A stretch of DNA of 32,017 bases from Bryobacterales bacterium (GTDB lineage: Bacteria; Acidobacteriota; Terriglobia; Bryobacterales; Bryobacteraceae): assembly GCA_003162425.1 (NCBI GenBank), contig PMOK01000222.1, positions 1 through 32,017 on the forward strand, written 5' to 3'. This document shows, piece by piece, positions 1-7,931 of this stretch. The position numbers and the translations under genes are program-made. The notes below the pieces were generated by a model. It worked only from the letters and a program-made list of their open reading frames with translations. It had not been told where the DNA came from and made no database searches. The number at the start of each line of letters is the position of its first letter. The first letter of the stretch is position 1.

Positions 1-96
1 GGCCATAGAGGGATTCACCTTAGGTGTGCGTACCAAGTAGCCTGGATGACCGGGGCTCCGATTGCCCCGGTACACTCCGATGCAAAGTCACTGGCT

Positions 97-408
97 TTAG
101 TCAAAATCGAATGGCCTTTTTGGCGGGGGAGCGTCAGGATTATCTTTGGCTTGCTTGAGCAGTTCGTCGAATTTTCTCTCGAGCACCTGCTGATGGCTCT
201 TGTGTTGCGCGAACGATTTCTGGAACACCTCATCGCGGCGCGCCTCCTCTCCTTTAAGCTTCTGGACAGCCGCGCCGATGTCCTCAATGGAAGGCGGTTT
301 TTTGTGTTCGCTATAACTGATGACGGCCTTGAGCTCGGGATCAATTTGGAGTGTCGCTTCGCAGCACGGGCAGCGCACTTCCACCAGGTCGCGTTTTCCT
401 TTGGCCAT
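97..408 (-). CDS. small CPCC-motif coiled-coil protein, function unknown
   Basis: A 103-residue soluble protein that I do not recognise as a named family. Residues 9-22 carry a short Cys cluster (RCPCCEAT, Cys13, Cys15, Cys16) that resembles one half of a zinc ribbon. No second CxxC pair follows, so metal binding would need a dimer or a partner. Residues 45-90 are highly charged and heptad-like, suggesting a coiled coil, and the tail is Pro/Lys/Asp rich. There is no signal peptide or membrane segment, so it should be cytoplasmic. It starts 49 bp after the stop of the secreted protein at 458-1525 on the same strand, so the two may be co-transcribed. The plus-strand frame across it has no recognisable protein. 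I am fairly confident it is a gene but have no basis for a function. Confidence 0.65.
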   Translation of the reverse strand: MAKGKRDLVEVRCPCCEATLQIDPELKAVISYSEHKKPPSIEDIGAAVQKLKGEEARRDEVFQKSFAQHKSHQQVLERKFDELLKQAKDNPDAPPPKRPFDFD

Positions 409-457
409 ACCGCAAATCTTAGCAGGTTGCGGTTGAAGTGGAGGGCGATGCCGGCGA

Positions 458-1525
458 CTAGGGTTGCTCGGGTTTGAGGCGGACCTCGCGAGGGCCGTCG
501 TCCAGGCCTTCTATACGGATCATTTGGGGCGCGGGTTTTGGGGGCACGCGTATGGCGGCCTCAGCAACTGCCGGCTTGATATCGGCTGACTCGATGGCTG
601 GTTGCTGGCGGGTTGCCGCGAAGATCTGTGCGTTCTTCTCGAACTCCTGCGGCGTCATGCGTAGGCTGATTTTGGCAGTGGCGCCCTGGGCGGTAACTTT
701 CAATCTCTTCTCCAGGTCGAGCATGGCCGGGCCGCCTACTTTGTCCTTGATGGCGGCTTTCATTAGTTTTGAAAATTCCGAGGCCATGTTTCTTGCCTCG
801 GGTTCAGAAGGGAATATCAAAGAGATGTCGGCGGCCAGACCGTTCCGCAATGAGATTCCGGCTTCAAAACTACGGGAATCCGACTGGAACCCTCCGCCCG
901 CCAGCAGACCCATCAAGCGGTCGCTGCCCATGGCCTGTAATCCCGACATGAGCGCCCATACGTCATAATGCGAATCCATCTCCGCGGCGCGCGCGAGAAG
1001 CGGGCTGGCATCGGCCGCCTGCGGCGGATTTGCATTCCGCTCCAGGCTCGCAAATATGGATGCGGCGTCACCAACCAGGATGGTCTGCGCATCCATTAGA
1101 ACGAAAGCCATGTCGCGGCTATTCTTACCCTGCGGCCGGTAGACCTGGATGGAATTGAAGAGCTGTGGCTTCGAGCCATGATCGGCCAGCAATTTGCGGA
1201 CCTTGGCCAGATCGAAATGGCCGCGAACCACTACCAGCATCGGCGGCTCAGACGTTTCATCGGCGTGCGCGCGGTCAGGCGATGAGATGATGACGCGGTC
1301 GACATCGTCCAGAAACTCCGCGCCTGGGATGGCTGCACTTGGATCAACATCAACGTACTTTTCCCGGAGCAGGATTCCTATGTGCGTGGCCCGGAGCGCT
1401 TTCCAGTCCACGCTGATAACTGCCTTGGAATTGGGTGGAATAAATCGCAGCAGCGCTGGATCAGTCTGCGCGCTCACAACGGCGGGAGCGAGCAGCAGGA
1501 CGAAGCTAGACAGGGAGCGGAGCAT
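458..1525 (-). CDS. secreted protein of unknown function, acidobacterial type
   Basis: A 355-residue protein with a clear Sec signal peptide: a hydrophobic core at about residues 5-17 and a likely cleavage after VSA (residue 19). The mature part is soluble, with no further membrane segment. It contains alternating beta strands and helices (for example ISVDWKAL near residue 40 and MLVVVRGHFDLAKVRKLL near 95-115), and ends in a proline-rich tail. Proteins of this layout are common as unknowns in acidobacteria; that is memory, not a search result. The ATG start places the signal peptide exactly at the N-terminus. It probably heads a two-gene unit with the small protein at 97-408. No catalytic motif is visible, so no activity is proposed. 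Confidence 0.75.
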   Translation of the reverse strand: MLRSLSSFVLLLAPAVVSAQTDPALLRFIPPNSKAVISVDWKALRATHIGILLREKYVDVDPSAAIPGAEFLDDVDRVIISSPDRAHADETSEPPMLVVVRGHFDLAKVRKLLADHGSKPQLFNSIQVYRPQGKNSRDMAFVLMDAQTILVGDAASIFASLERNANPPQAADASPLLARAAEMDSHYDVWALMSGLQAMGSDRLMGLLAGGGFQSDSRSFEAGISLRNGLAADISLIFPSEPEARNMASEFSKLMKAAIKDKVGGPAMLDLEKRLKVTAQGATAKISLRMTPQEFEKNAQIFAATRQQPAIESADIKPAVAEAAIRVPPKPAPQMIRIEGLDDGPREVRLKPEQP

Positions 1526-1640
1526 TGCGCCTTCGATTGTCTATCGGCCAAAATAGGGGATCACCTTAGGCGGAGGGATTTTGACCAAGCTGGTACAGGA
1601 AATGGAACGTAACGGCTCCTAGATGTCATGATTCGGAGAA

Positions 1641-1649
1641 TGCTAGACT
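1641..1649 (+). promoter_or_regulatory. extended -10 promoter for tRNA-Val
   Basis: TGCTAGACT is an extended -10 (TGn plus TAGACT) ending 11 bp before the first tRNA base. No convincing -35 lies 16-18 bp upstream, which is typical for extended -10 promoters. Transcription would start a few bases before the mature 5' end. Confidence 0.4.
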
Positions 1650-1660
1650 GGTTTGCATAA

Positions 1661-1737
1661 GGGCCTGTAGCTCAGTTGGTTAGAGCGCCTGCTTGACACG
1701 CAGGAGGTCACAGATTCGAGTTCTGTCAGGCCCACCA
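1661..1737 (+). tRNA. tRNA-Val (GAC anticodon)
   Basis: The 77 nt fold into a complete cloverleaf. The acceptor stem GGGCCTG pairs with CAGGCCC. The D-arm contains AGCTCAGTTGGTTAGAGC. The anticodon stem CCTGC/GCAGG encloses the loop TTGACAC with anticodon GAC at 1695-1697. The T-loop is TTCGAGT, the discriminator base is A, and the 3' CCA is encoded. It decodes GUC (and GUU by wobble). No other tRNA is adjacent. Confidence 0.97.
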
Positions 1738-1899
1738 TCTCATTCATTTCGGACGATTTACACCAGCCTGGGTTTTCGGCCGTGTTTTGCGCGCGGCGAG
1801 CCTATTGCAATGTATGATAAGTCCCAATGGGCCGAAGACGTGGCACTCTGATCGATTGCCAGGCTCCGGACGCACTGCCACCGGCCCGACGAAGGCTTC

Positions 1900-2844
1900 A
1901 TGACCATACTCACTCGATTGGAGCAATGGAAGGAGCAAGGCATTATATCGCCCGAGCAGCACACACTCCTGGCAGGCCTCTCGCGTGGAGAACCCTTCTC
2001 CCTTTTTCTCGAGCTGAACGTTCTCCTCTACGCTGGTGTTCTGGCGTTCGTCGCGGGCCTCGGCTGGACCATCAGCACCTGGTCCGAGCAACTGGGTGAC
2101 GTCCTCGTCCTGGCGATTCTCTCCACAATTCTCGCCGCCTGTTTTTGGTATTGCTTCTCCCGCGCGCCCGCCTGGACCCCTGCGGAAACTCCCTCACCCA
2201 GTCTGGTATTCGACTATGTACTTTACCTCGGCTGCCTCACCTGGTCCCTGGAGATCGCTTACATCGAGAACCGGTTTCACCTGCTCTCTGGAGAATGGGA
2301 TCTCTATCTGTTGGCGACCGCCGGCCTCTTCTTCTTCCTCGCTTATCGTTTCGACAACCGCTTCGTGCTGTCGCTCGCGTTGTCCTCGCTTGCTGGATGG
2401 TTCGGGCTCACCATCTCGCACTGGCCGTCACATCAGGATGCCGAGTACAGGCAATATGCGATTCTCTACAGCCTGGTGGTTGGCGCCGCCGGGGCCATAC
2501 TCCAGCGCCGCGGCCTGAAACCGCATTTCTTGGGCGCCTATCTGAATATCGCCGCCAACGTTCTCTTTTGGGCGCTGCTCTCCGGGGTCTTCAATCGGGA
2601 GGGCTACGCCGTGTGGCTTCTCGCTCTCCTCGTCGCTTGTGGCGCGTCTCTGGCCTGGGGCCTCGCGCGCCGGCAGTTTGCCTTCGTCGCCTACGCCGCC
2701 GTCTACGGCTATGTGGGCGTCAGTTCGATCCTCATCCGCAACATGAATAGCGAGACCGCTGTCCTCGGCTATTTCTTCATTACCGGCGTCACCATGCTCG
2801 TCATGCTGGTCGTGATCGCGCGCCGCTTTTCCAGGGAATCGTGA
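1900..2844 (+). CDS. DUF2157-like polytopic membrane protein
   Basis: A 314-residue inner-membrane protein. The N-terminus (residues 1-35) is a short cytoplasmic helix-turn region (LEQWKEQGIISPEQHTLL) of the kind that opens DUF2157 proteins. About eight hydrophobic segments follow, from residue 42 to 305. Function is unknown for the family. A purine-rich GAAGG sits a few bases before the ATG. Its stop overlaps the GTG start of the next gene (GTGA), so the two are translationally coupled and probably act together. The minus-strand frames over this region are low-complexity shadows. Family assignment rests on the N-terminal pattern and topology only. Confidence 0.75.
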   Translation: MTILTRLEQWKEQGIISPEQHTLLAGLSRGEPFSLFLELNVLLYAGVLAFVAGLGWTISTWSEQLGDVLVLAILSTILAACFWYCFSRAPAWTPAETPSPSLVFDYVLYLGCLTWSLEIAYIENRFHLLSGEWDLYLLATAGLFFFLAYRFDNRFVLSLALSSLAGWFGLTISHWPSHQDAEYRQYAILYSLVVGAAGAILQRRGLKPHFLGAYLNIAANVLFWALLSGVFNREGYAVWLLALLVACGASLAWGLARRQFAFVAYAAVYGYVGVSSILIRNMNSETAVLGYFFITGVTMLVMLVVIARRFSRES

Positions 2845-4055
2845 GAGCCTACAGCGCATCCAGCGAGGAAGCTCTGCGCGCCCGCAATCTGCTGAAGGAC
2901 TGGGCCGGCGAAGGTTTTCTCACCGAAACGCAGTACCAGCGCATGGAACAGGAAACCATCTGTGAGCTCCGCCGCACCAACATTTTCCTGCGGCTTGTCT
3001 TGTTCCTCTTTAGCCTGATCATCGTGGGCGCCGCCGCTGCGCTGTTCTTCGTCGTTTTTCTCTCGCGCCCGTCGGCGCAAACGACAGGTATTTTCTTGTT
3101 GATCTTGGCTGGCATTTCATATGCGGCCGCCGAACTCGCCGTTTCCCGGGCCCGGCTCTATCGCTACGGGATCGAGGAAGCTCTGGCCGTCTGCTCGGTT
3201 GGCTTGCTCTGCGCGGCAATACAGTTCGCTTTCTTCGAAAATCGCGCTTATTCACCGGCGTTACACGAAATGCAATTCCTGGTTCCCACCGCCGGCGCCA
3301 TCGCTTCGCTGTGGATATGGCGTCGTTTCGGGCTCCCTTATGCATTTCTCGCGGCGATGATCTTCGTCGTGTTTGTGCCAGGCTACTGGACCTCGTCCCA
3401 CTCGGCGCAGCATCTAATCGTCGCGGCATTCTACGCAGCCGGCCTGATAACGGTGGCCGCGCTACGCTCCCGCCATCGCTTCACGTACCTCAACCACGAG
3501 TATTCCATCGTCGAAGCGCTCCTATGGATCGGCATCTACTTGTCCATCAACCTTCAGCTTTCGTCGGTGGACCTGCTCGGGCATTGGTTGGGTCGCGGCC
3601 CTCAGCCCACAACCGAATTCTCAAGGCCGTTCTACTGGACCACCTGGGTGCTGACCTGGTGCCTGCCACCTGCCGTACTCGCTCGCGGCCTGCTGCCTCA
3701 CAAAGACCGGTTCGTCATCGCAGTGGGCGCGATCGTAGCGATCCTGACCCTCGTCACCAATAAGCCTTATCTCGGCTGGCAGCGGCATACCTGGGACCCG
3801 ATGCTCCTGGGCGTATTGTTGATCGGTGTCGCGCTCTTCATCCGACGCTGGCTAGCCCGTGGGACGGGCGGAATTCGCCACGGCTTTACCGCGCGGCGCC
3901 TATCGGGCAAGGACAAACAATGGATGAACGCCGGGACTACTGCATTAGGACTCCTATCGCCACCCTTAACAACGCCAAGCCCACAAACAGACAGTCCTGA
4001 CGTCCACTTTGGCGGGGGAGATTCGGGAGGCGGAGGCGCCAGCTCCGATTTCTGA
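2841..4055 (+). CDS. DUF2157-like membrane protein with glycine-rich tail
   Basis: A 404-residue membrane protein starting at a GTG that overlaps the upstream stop codon by one base step (GTGA). Residues 10-45 (ARNLLKDWAGEGFLTETQYQ) echo the N-terminal module of the preceding protein, suggesting the pair arose from a common ancestor or share a partner. About ten hydrophobic segments run from residue 48 to about 335. The C-terminus is a cytoplasmic or exposed tail that ends in a Gly/Ser-rich stretch (GGGDSGGGGASSDF), a low-complexity ending also seen in other membrane families with flexible C-termini. No catalytic motif is visible. It is probably co-expressed with 1900-2844. Function unknown. 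Confidence 0.75.
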   Translation: MRAYSASSEEALRARNLLKDWAGEGFLTETQYQRMEQETICELRRTNIFLRLVLFLFSLIIVGAAAALFFVVFLSRPSAQTTGIFLLILAGISYAAAELAVSRARLYRYGIEEALAVCSVGLLCAAIQFAFFENRAYSPALHEMQFLVPTAGAIASLWIWRRFGLPYAFLAAMIFVVFVPGYWTSSHSAQHLIVAAFYAAGLITVAALRSRHRFTYLNHEYSIVEALLWIGIYLSINLQLSSVDLLGHWLGRGPQPTTEFSRPFYWTTWVLTWCLPPAVLARGLLPHKDRFVIAVGAIVAILTLVTNKPYLGWQRHTWDPMLLGVLLIGVALFIRRWLARGTGGIRHGFTARRLSGKDKQWMNAGTTALGLLSPPLTTPSPQTDSPDVHFGGGDSGGGGASSDF

Positions 4056-4303
4056 CGCCGCCAGATGGTAACGATCCCCACCACGCGAGTTGATCAAGCA
4101 TCCAGCTTGCCGCCCGGTCATGGTGATCTCGATTTTTTAGCCAACCATCGTGGTCAGACGAGCGTCCCAACCATTTAAAGCAAATGGCGGTTCTACCCGA
4201 TCTATCTTGGTAGCCATGGGCTACGCGAATCGGAGCGCGTCGATATATGCCGAAACACCTGCGCGCCAAGGCCCGGATTGGGCTGTGAGCCGTTGCGCTG
4301 TTC

Positions 4304-5554
4304 GTGTTCTTGACCGCGCAATTTCTCCGCCCTTGTTCCGCAGAATCCGCCTCGGAACGCGATGGTCTGGTTGTAGGTGAGAGCGTGACGAACCGCGGAA
4401 GAGCTATCGGTATCGAGGAAATTCGTCAGCGGTTGCAAAACGCGAAGGCGCATTACAACGGTAGGGATCTAGAAGCGTTCGACAAAGCAATCGACAGCTC
4501 GGTTGCAGCGCTGAGGACACGGTACGGCGACCAGATCCCGGCCGTAGACGCGATCAAGTTTCTCCGGGAATTTCCGTTCCCCACCGGTGACGCATCCTCA
4601 GCCCTTCACGAATCCGACACCCGCGCGCCCAGCCAGTTTGCTCCGCGCACCGATTCTAGCCAGGTTGACGAAGAGAAGGTTGACGAAAAGAAGGCGCCTG
4701 AGGGAATGAGAATCGAGCGGACGCCAGTGGGGTTCCTGCTTCGCGCATCATGCCGATCCCTGGCGGGCGGCGTGGTTTGGATCGGGTTCGCGGTGCTGCT
4801 TGGCGCGATTCCATTCATTGCGTTTGGAGACCTGATCCGCAGCGTTTGGCAAGCGGAAGGCGTGAGCTTCTGGTTGGGAAGCACCTTTCTCGCGGCCTGG
4901 GCTGGTGGCGCCGTTTACGCCCTCGTGACTGGGTCCATAGGGGCGTTCGGCGAGGTTCGTATCACGAAAACGGGAGATAGCGGCGAGATCTTCACCGGCA
5001 TCGGTAAGGCAGGTTGGAGACATCGTCTCCAGTGGAGCGATTTCTATGGCGTTGGAGATCGCGCTGTGGCCTCTGCTTCCAACAGAAGATTTGGCTACAC
5101 AACGCACTATATTGGACTGAACGGGACATCGAACAGCTATAGGTTTGGCTCTGAATTAGATGAGGAAAAGCGGGCGTTCGTTATCGCATTCTTAAGGGCC
5201 AGCGTTTTTGGCTCCGCCGTGACGCCGCCTGGGCCGTCCATCCCCGATACGGCGAGGCAGCACACTGGTCCGAGCGGCGCCAACAGCAAGACGGGCGATC
5301 TTGCACCAACCGATTTTGTTCCCAAGGGGGTTTTTGCCGGAAATACCATCAGCGTTGACCGGATCCGGCAAACGCTAGAGACGGCCGAGGCGGATTATCA
5401 TGGTCCCGATCCACAGGGATTCAACCGGGCAGCCAATGAATTAATAGCATCTCTCAAAGCGCAATACGGCGACCAGGTACCCGCAGCGGACGCCTTCGAG
5501 CGTCTCGAAAAACTTGCACGCGCCACCGGCGGCCCAATTGCAATCTCGTTTTGA
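4304..5554 (+). CDS. membrane protein with the same unrecognised domain at both ends
   Basis: A protein of up to 416 residues that I do not recognise. Its key feature is an internal duplication. About residues 35-88 and 347-405 share the pattern I-x2-IRQ-x-L-x2-A-x-A-x-Y-x-G, then AL/SL-x3-YGDQ-(I/V)-PA-x-DA. Between them lie two hydrophobic segments (about 152-175 and 187-208) and then a soluble stretch (about 215-305), including LQWSDFYGVGD, that resembles a small PH-like beta domain. The start is uncertain: GTG at 4304 gives a short hydrophobic N-terminus (FLTAQFLRP), while GTG at 4385 removes it. The frame is open only to a TGA at 4286, so a signal peptide could have been cut by a frameshift there. 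It converges on the PQQ dehydrogenase. Confidence 0.65.
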   Translation: MFLTAQFLRPCSAESASERDGLVVGESVTNRGRAIGIEEIRQRLQNAKAHYNGRDLEAFDKAIDSSVAALRTRYGDQIPAVDAIKFLREFPFPTGDASSALHESDTRAPSQFAPRTDSSQVDEEKVDEKKAPEGMRIERTPVGFLLRASCRSLAGGVVWIGFAVLLGAIPFIAFGDLIRSVWQAEGVSFWLGSTFLAAWAGGAVYALVTGSIGAFGEVRITKTGDSGEIFTGIGKAGWRHRLQWSDFYGVGDRAVASASNRRFGYTTHYIGLNGTSNSYRFGSELDEEKRAFVIAFLRASVFGSAVTPPGPSIPDTARQHTGPSGANSKTGDLAPTDFVPKGVFAGNTISVDRIRQTLETAEADYHGPDPQGFNRAANELIASLKAQYGDQVPAADAFERLEKLARATGGPIAISF

Positions 5555-5575
5555 AGTCCGATCGGTTGCGGACTT
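5554..5575. terminator. shared hairpin between convergent genes
   Basis: AAGTCCG (5554-5560) and CGGACTT (5569-5575) form a 7-bp stem with an 8-nt loop that spans exactly the gap between the stops of the membrane protein (+) and the PQQ dehydrogenase (-). Neither side has a long T run, so an intrinsic terminator function is only suggested. Confidence 0.35.
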
Positions 5576-7152
5576 TACTGCAGCCCGAAAACGAACAGCG
5601 CGTGACCCGATGTAACTGCGATTCGCTGCTGGCCGTCCACCGCGAATGACATCACGTTGGAGTACATCTCGGCGCCCGTCTGATAATCCCACAACGGTTT
5701 GCCGGTGAGGGCGTCCAGAGCGTAGAAGTTCCCCTCCATCGATCCGCCAAACACCAAGCCGCCCGTGGTAGAAAGCAGTCCCGACCATGGGGGAGATTGA
5801 AGCTTGAACTCCCACTGCATGTTGCCGGTGAGAGCGTTTAAGGCGCGAACCGCCCCGGAAGCCTTGGCGCCACCGACTGCGCGCTCACCGCCTCCGGTAA
5901 ACATCGCGCCCTTCTGGTATTCAGCCTCGGTCTTGTAGAAGTATGAGCCTTGCTCGCGAACGGAGATGTACACCAGCTTTGTGGCGGGCGAGTAGGATGG
6001 GCTGAACCAATTGGTGGCACCGTACAGGCTCGGCCATACCAGAGTACCGTTCCCGCTGGGCTCCATGGATGCGTCCACCTGCGGCCGGCCGCTATCGTCG
6101 ACACCCTTGGCCCAGGTGAATTTCGCGTACGGTTTAGCGGAGAGAAATTCTCCGGTGGTTCGATCCAACACGTAATAGAACGCATTGCGATTCGCCAGAG
6201 CCAGCAGTTTGCGCGGCTGGCCGCGAACGACGCCGTCCACGAACATGGGTACATTGGTCGAGTCGTAATCATGAGAATCGTGCGGAGTAAATTGGAAGTG
6301 CCACTTCAGTTGTCCGGTGTTGGCGTCCAGAGCAACCAAAGAACATGAGTACAGATTGTCACCCTGGCGTCCGTCGGGATTCCAGTCCGGTCCGGGATTG
6401 CCGGTGCCCCAATAAAGAACATTCAAATCCGGATCGTATGCTCCAGTTACCCAGGCCGGGGCGCCACCTCTCATCCAGCTATCGGCGGTCCAGGTCTGGT
6501 TGCCGGGCTGGCCCGATCCGGGAACGGTCCAGAAGCGCCACAGTTGTTTGCCGGACTTGGCATCATAAGCGTCGATAAAGCCGCGGATGCCGTATTCCCC
6601 TCCCGCGATGCCGACCACGACTTTGCCGTCGATGGCCAACGGAGCACCCGTCAGCGAGTGTCCTGATTTGTAGTCGGCTACTCGCGCGTCCCACTCCAGC
6701 GCTCCATTCCTCGCGTTGAGCGCGATAAGGTGTGCGTCGAGTGTGCCGGCGTACACGGTATTGTCCAGAATTGCGACGCCTCGGTTGACACGGCCACAGC
6801 ATACCTGGATATCCGCGGGCACAGGACGAACATATCGCCACAGACGGCGGCCGCTGCGGGCATCGACGGCGGAAACGGCGTCCGGCGGCTCAGTTAAGTA
6901 TAAGATCCCGTCGACTGCGATCGGCGTAGTCTCAAAATGATCCATCTGCTCGATCTGATAAGTCCATAGCGGCTTCAGCCGCGCGACGTTGGCCGGTGTG
7001 ATTTGCGCCAAAGGAGAGTAGCGCTGGCCGTCATAAGTCCGCGAATAGGTAAGCCAGTTCTGCGGTTCTTTGTTGGCGTTCACGATGCGTGTGTACGGCA
7101 CCTGAGCGGGAAGAACGACAGCCAGGAAAGCGGCTGTCAGGAAAAATCTCAT
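5575..7152 (-). CDS. PQQ-dependent alcohol dehydrogenase, likely lanthanide type
   Basis: A 525-residue periplasmic quinoprotein of the methanol/ethanol dehydrogenase family, oxidising an alcohol and passing electrons to a cytochrome c. A Sec signal peptide covers residues 1-16. Family hallmarks are the adjacent Cys118-Cys119 that form the disulfide over PQQ, metal ligands Glu186 (GGEYGIRG) and Asn252 (GTGNPGP), and repeated beta-propeller W motifs such as ALDALTGKPLWDYQTG. The catalytic Asp295 lies in HDYDSTN and is followed two residues later by Asp297; an Asp at this place coordinates lanthanides in XoxF and ExaF/PedH enzymes, whereas calcium enzymes have Ala or Ser. There is no fused C-terminal haem domain. 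Its ATG overlaps the cytochrome stop (ATGA). Substrate is not predictable from sequence. Confidence 0.93.
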   Translation of the reverse strand: MRFFLTAAFLAVVLPAQVPYTRIVNANKEPQNWLTYSRTYDGQRYSPLAQITPANVARLKPLWTYQIEQMDHFETTPIAVDGILYLTEPPDAVSAVDARSGRRLWRYVRPVPADIQVCCGRVNRGVAILDNTVYAGTLDAHLIALNARNGALEWDARVADYKSGHSLTGAPLAIDGKVVVGIAGGEYGIRGFIDAYDAKSGKQLWRFWTVPGSGQPGNQTWTADSWMRGGAPAWVTGAYDPDLNVLYWGTGNPGPDWNPDGRQGDNLYSCSLVALDANTGQLKWHFQFTPHDSHDYDSTNVPMFVDGVVRGQPRKLLALANRNAFYYVLDRTTGEFLSAKPYAKFTWAKGVDDSGRPQVDASMEPSGNGTLVWPSLYGATNWFSPSYSPATKLVYISVREQGSYFYKTEAEYQKGAMFTGGGERAVGGAKASGAVRALNALTGNMQWEFKLQSPPWSGLLSTTGGLVFGGSMEGNFYALDALTGKPLWDYQTGAEMYSNVMSFAVDGQQRIAVTSGHALFVFGLQ

Positions 7153-7931
7153 TGCTCACCTCGCAAGGAAGACAGGTAGGCCACCAGGTCCTGCAGTTCG
7201 CCTTCGGAAAAAATCGTCTTATAACTGGGCATCGTCGATTCAGTGAGGCTTTCTTGGAGCTCGGAAAGTGCCGACTTGCGGAAAGAGTGGAAGCGTCCCG
7301 AGGCTTCCAGGATCTGGATTGTGAAGTTGTCCTCGTTGAGGCGAATCCCGCTTACCTTCTCTCCCTGGCGAGTGACAGCGCGGACTGGCACAAAGCCCTC
7401 ACCAGCCGCCGCATTGGGCTGGATCAGCGCTTCACGAAGACCGTCGGCGCTGCGCCGGGCTCCGATATCAGAAAGGTCCGGGCCATAGGCGCGGCCTTCT
7501 GCGCCGATGGTGTGGCAACCCGCGCACGCGCCTTTGCCGTGGAAGAGTTCCTTGCCTTTAACGACGTCACCGGCAACTTGGGGAGGCGTGGCGTTAGCGC
7601 CGAGCACTCGAACGTAGGCAGCGGCAAGCGTCACGCCTTCCACTCCGAGGTACCAGGATGGCGGCATTTCGGTGCCGGGAAGACCAAGCAATATAAGTTG
7701 TCCGAGTTCTTCATCGGTGCGGGCATGCCGCAGCTTCGGGACGGCCAGGCTGGGCCCCTTGCCGCCGCGGCCTTCCGGACCGTGACAGCCGGCGCAACTG
7801 GTGTCGAAGACGCGCTTGGCTCGCGCGAGATCAATTCTTGGCGGAGCCGCGGCCGCCGGATTGGCTTGCGACAAAAACATCAGCAGCGGGAGGAGGGGCA
7901 ACATGGCGAATCGATTGGCATTGTAATACAC
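7149..7931 (-). CDS. exported dihaem cytochrome c, partner of the PQQ dehydrogenase
   Basis: A 260-residue protein starting at GTG, with GGGAGGGG placed 5 nt upstream; an internal ATG at 7904 is the alternative start. A signal peptide follows (hydrophobic residues 10-20, ANPAAAA cleavage region). Two CAGCH haem motifs sit at residues 46-50 and 136-140, each with a plausible downstream Met ligand (MPPSW and MPSYK). The part after the second haem (YGPDLSDIGARRSADGL, then IRLNEDNFTIQILEASG) matches the pattern of the haem-binding domain found in large planctomycete and acidobacterial membrane dehydrogenases. It overlaps the dehydrogenase gene by 4 bp, so it is the obvious electron acceptor. The frame stays open upstream to 8153, but that extension is basic, disordered and precedes the signal peptide. 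Confidence 0.88.
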   Translation of the reverse strand: MYYNANRFAMLPLLPLLMFLSQANPAAAAPPRIDLARAKRVFDTSCAGCHGPEGRGGKGPSLAVPKLRHARTDEELGQLILLGLPGTEMPPSWYLGVEGVTLAAAYVRVLGANATPPQVAGDVVKGKELFHGKGACAGCHTIGAEGRAYGPDLSDIGARRSADGLREALIQPNAAAGEGFVPVRAVTRQGEKVSGIRLNEDNFTIQILEASGRFHSFRKSALSELQESLTESTMPSYKTIFSEGELQDLVAYLSSLRGEQ

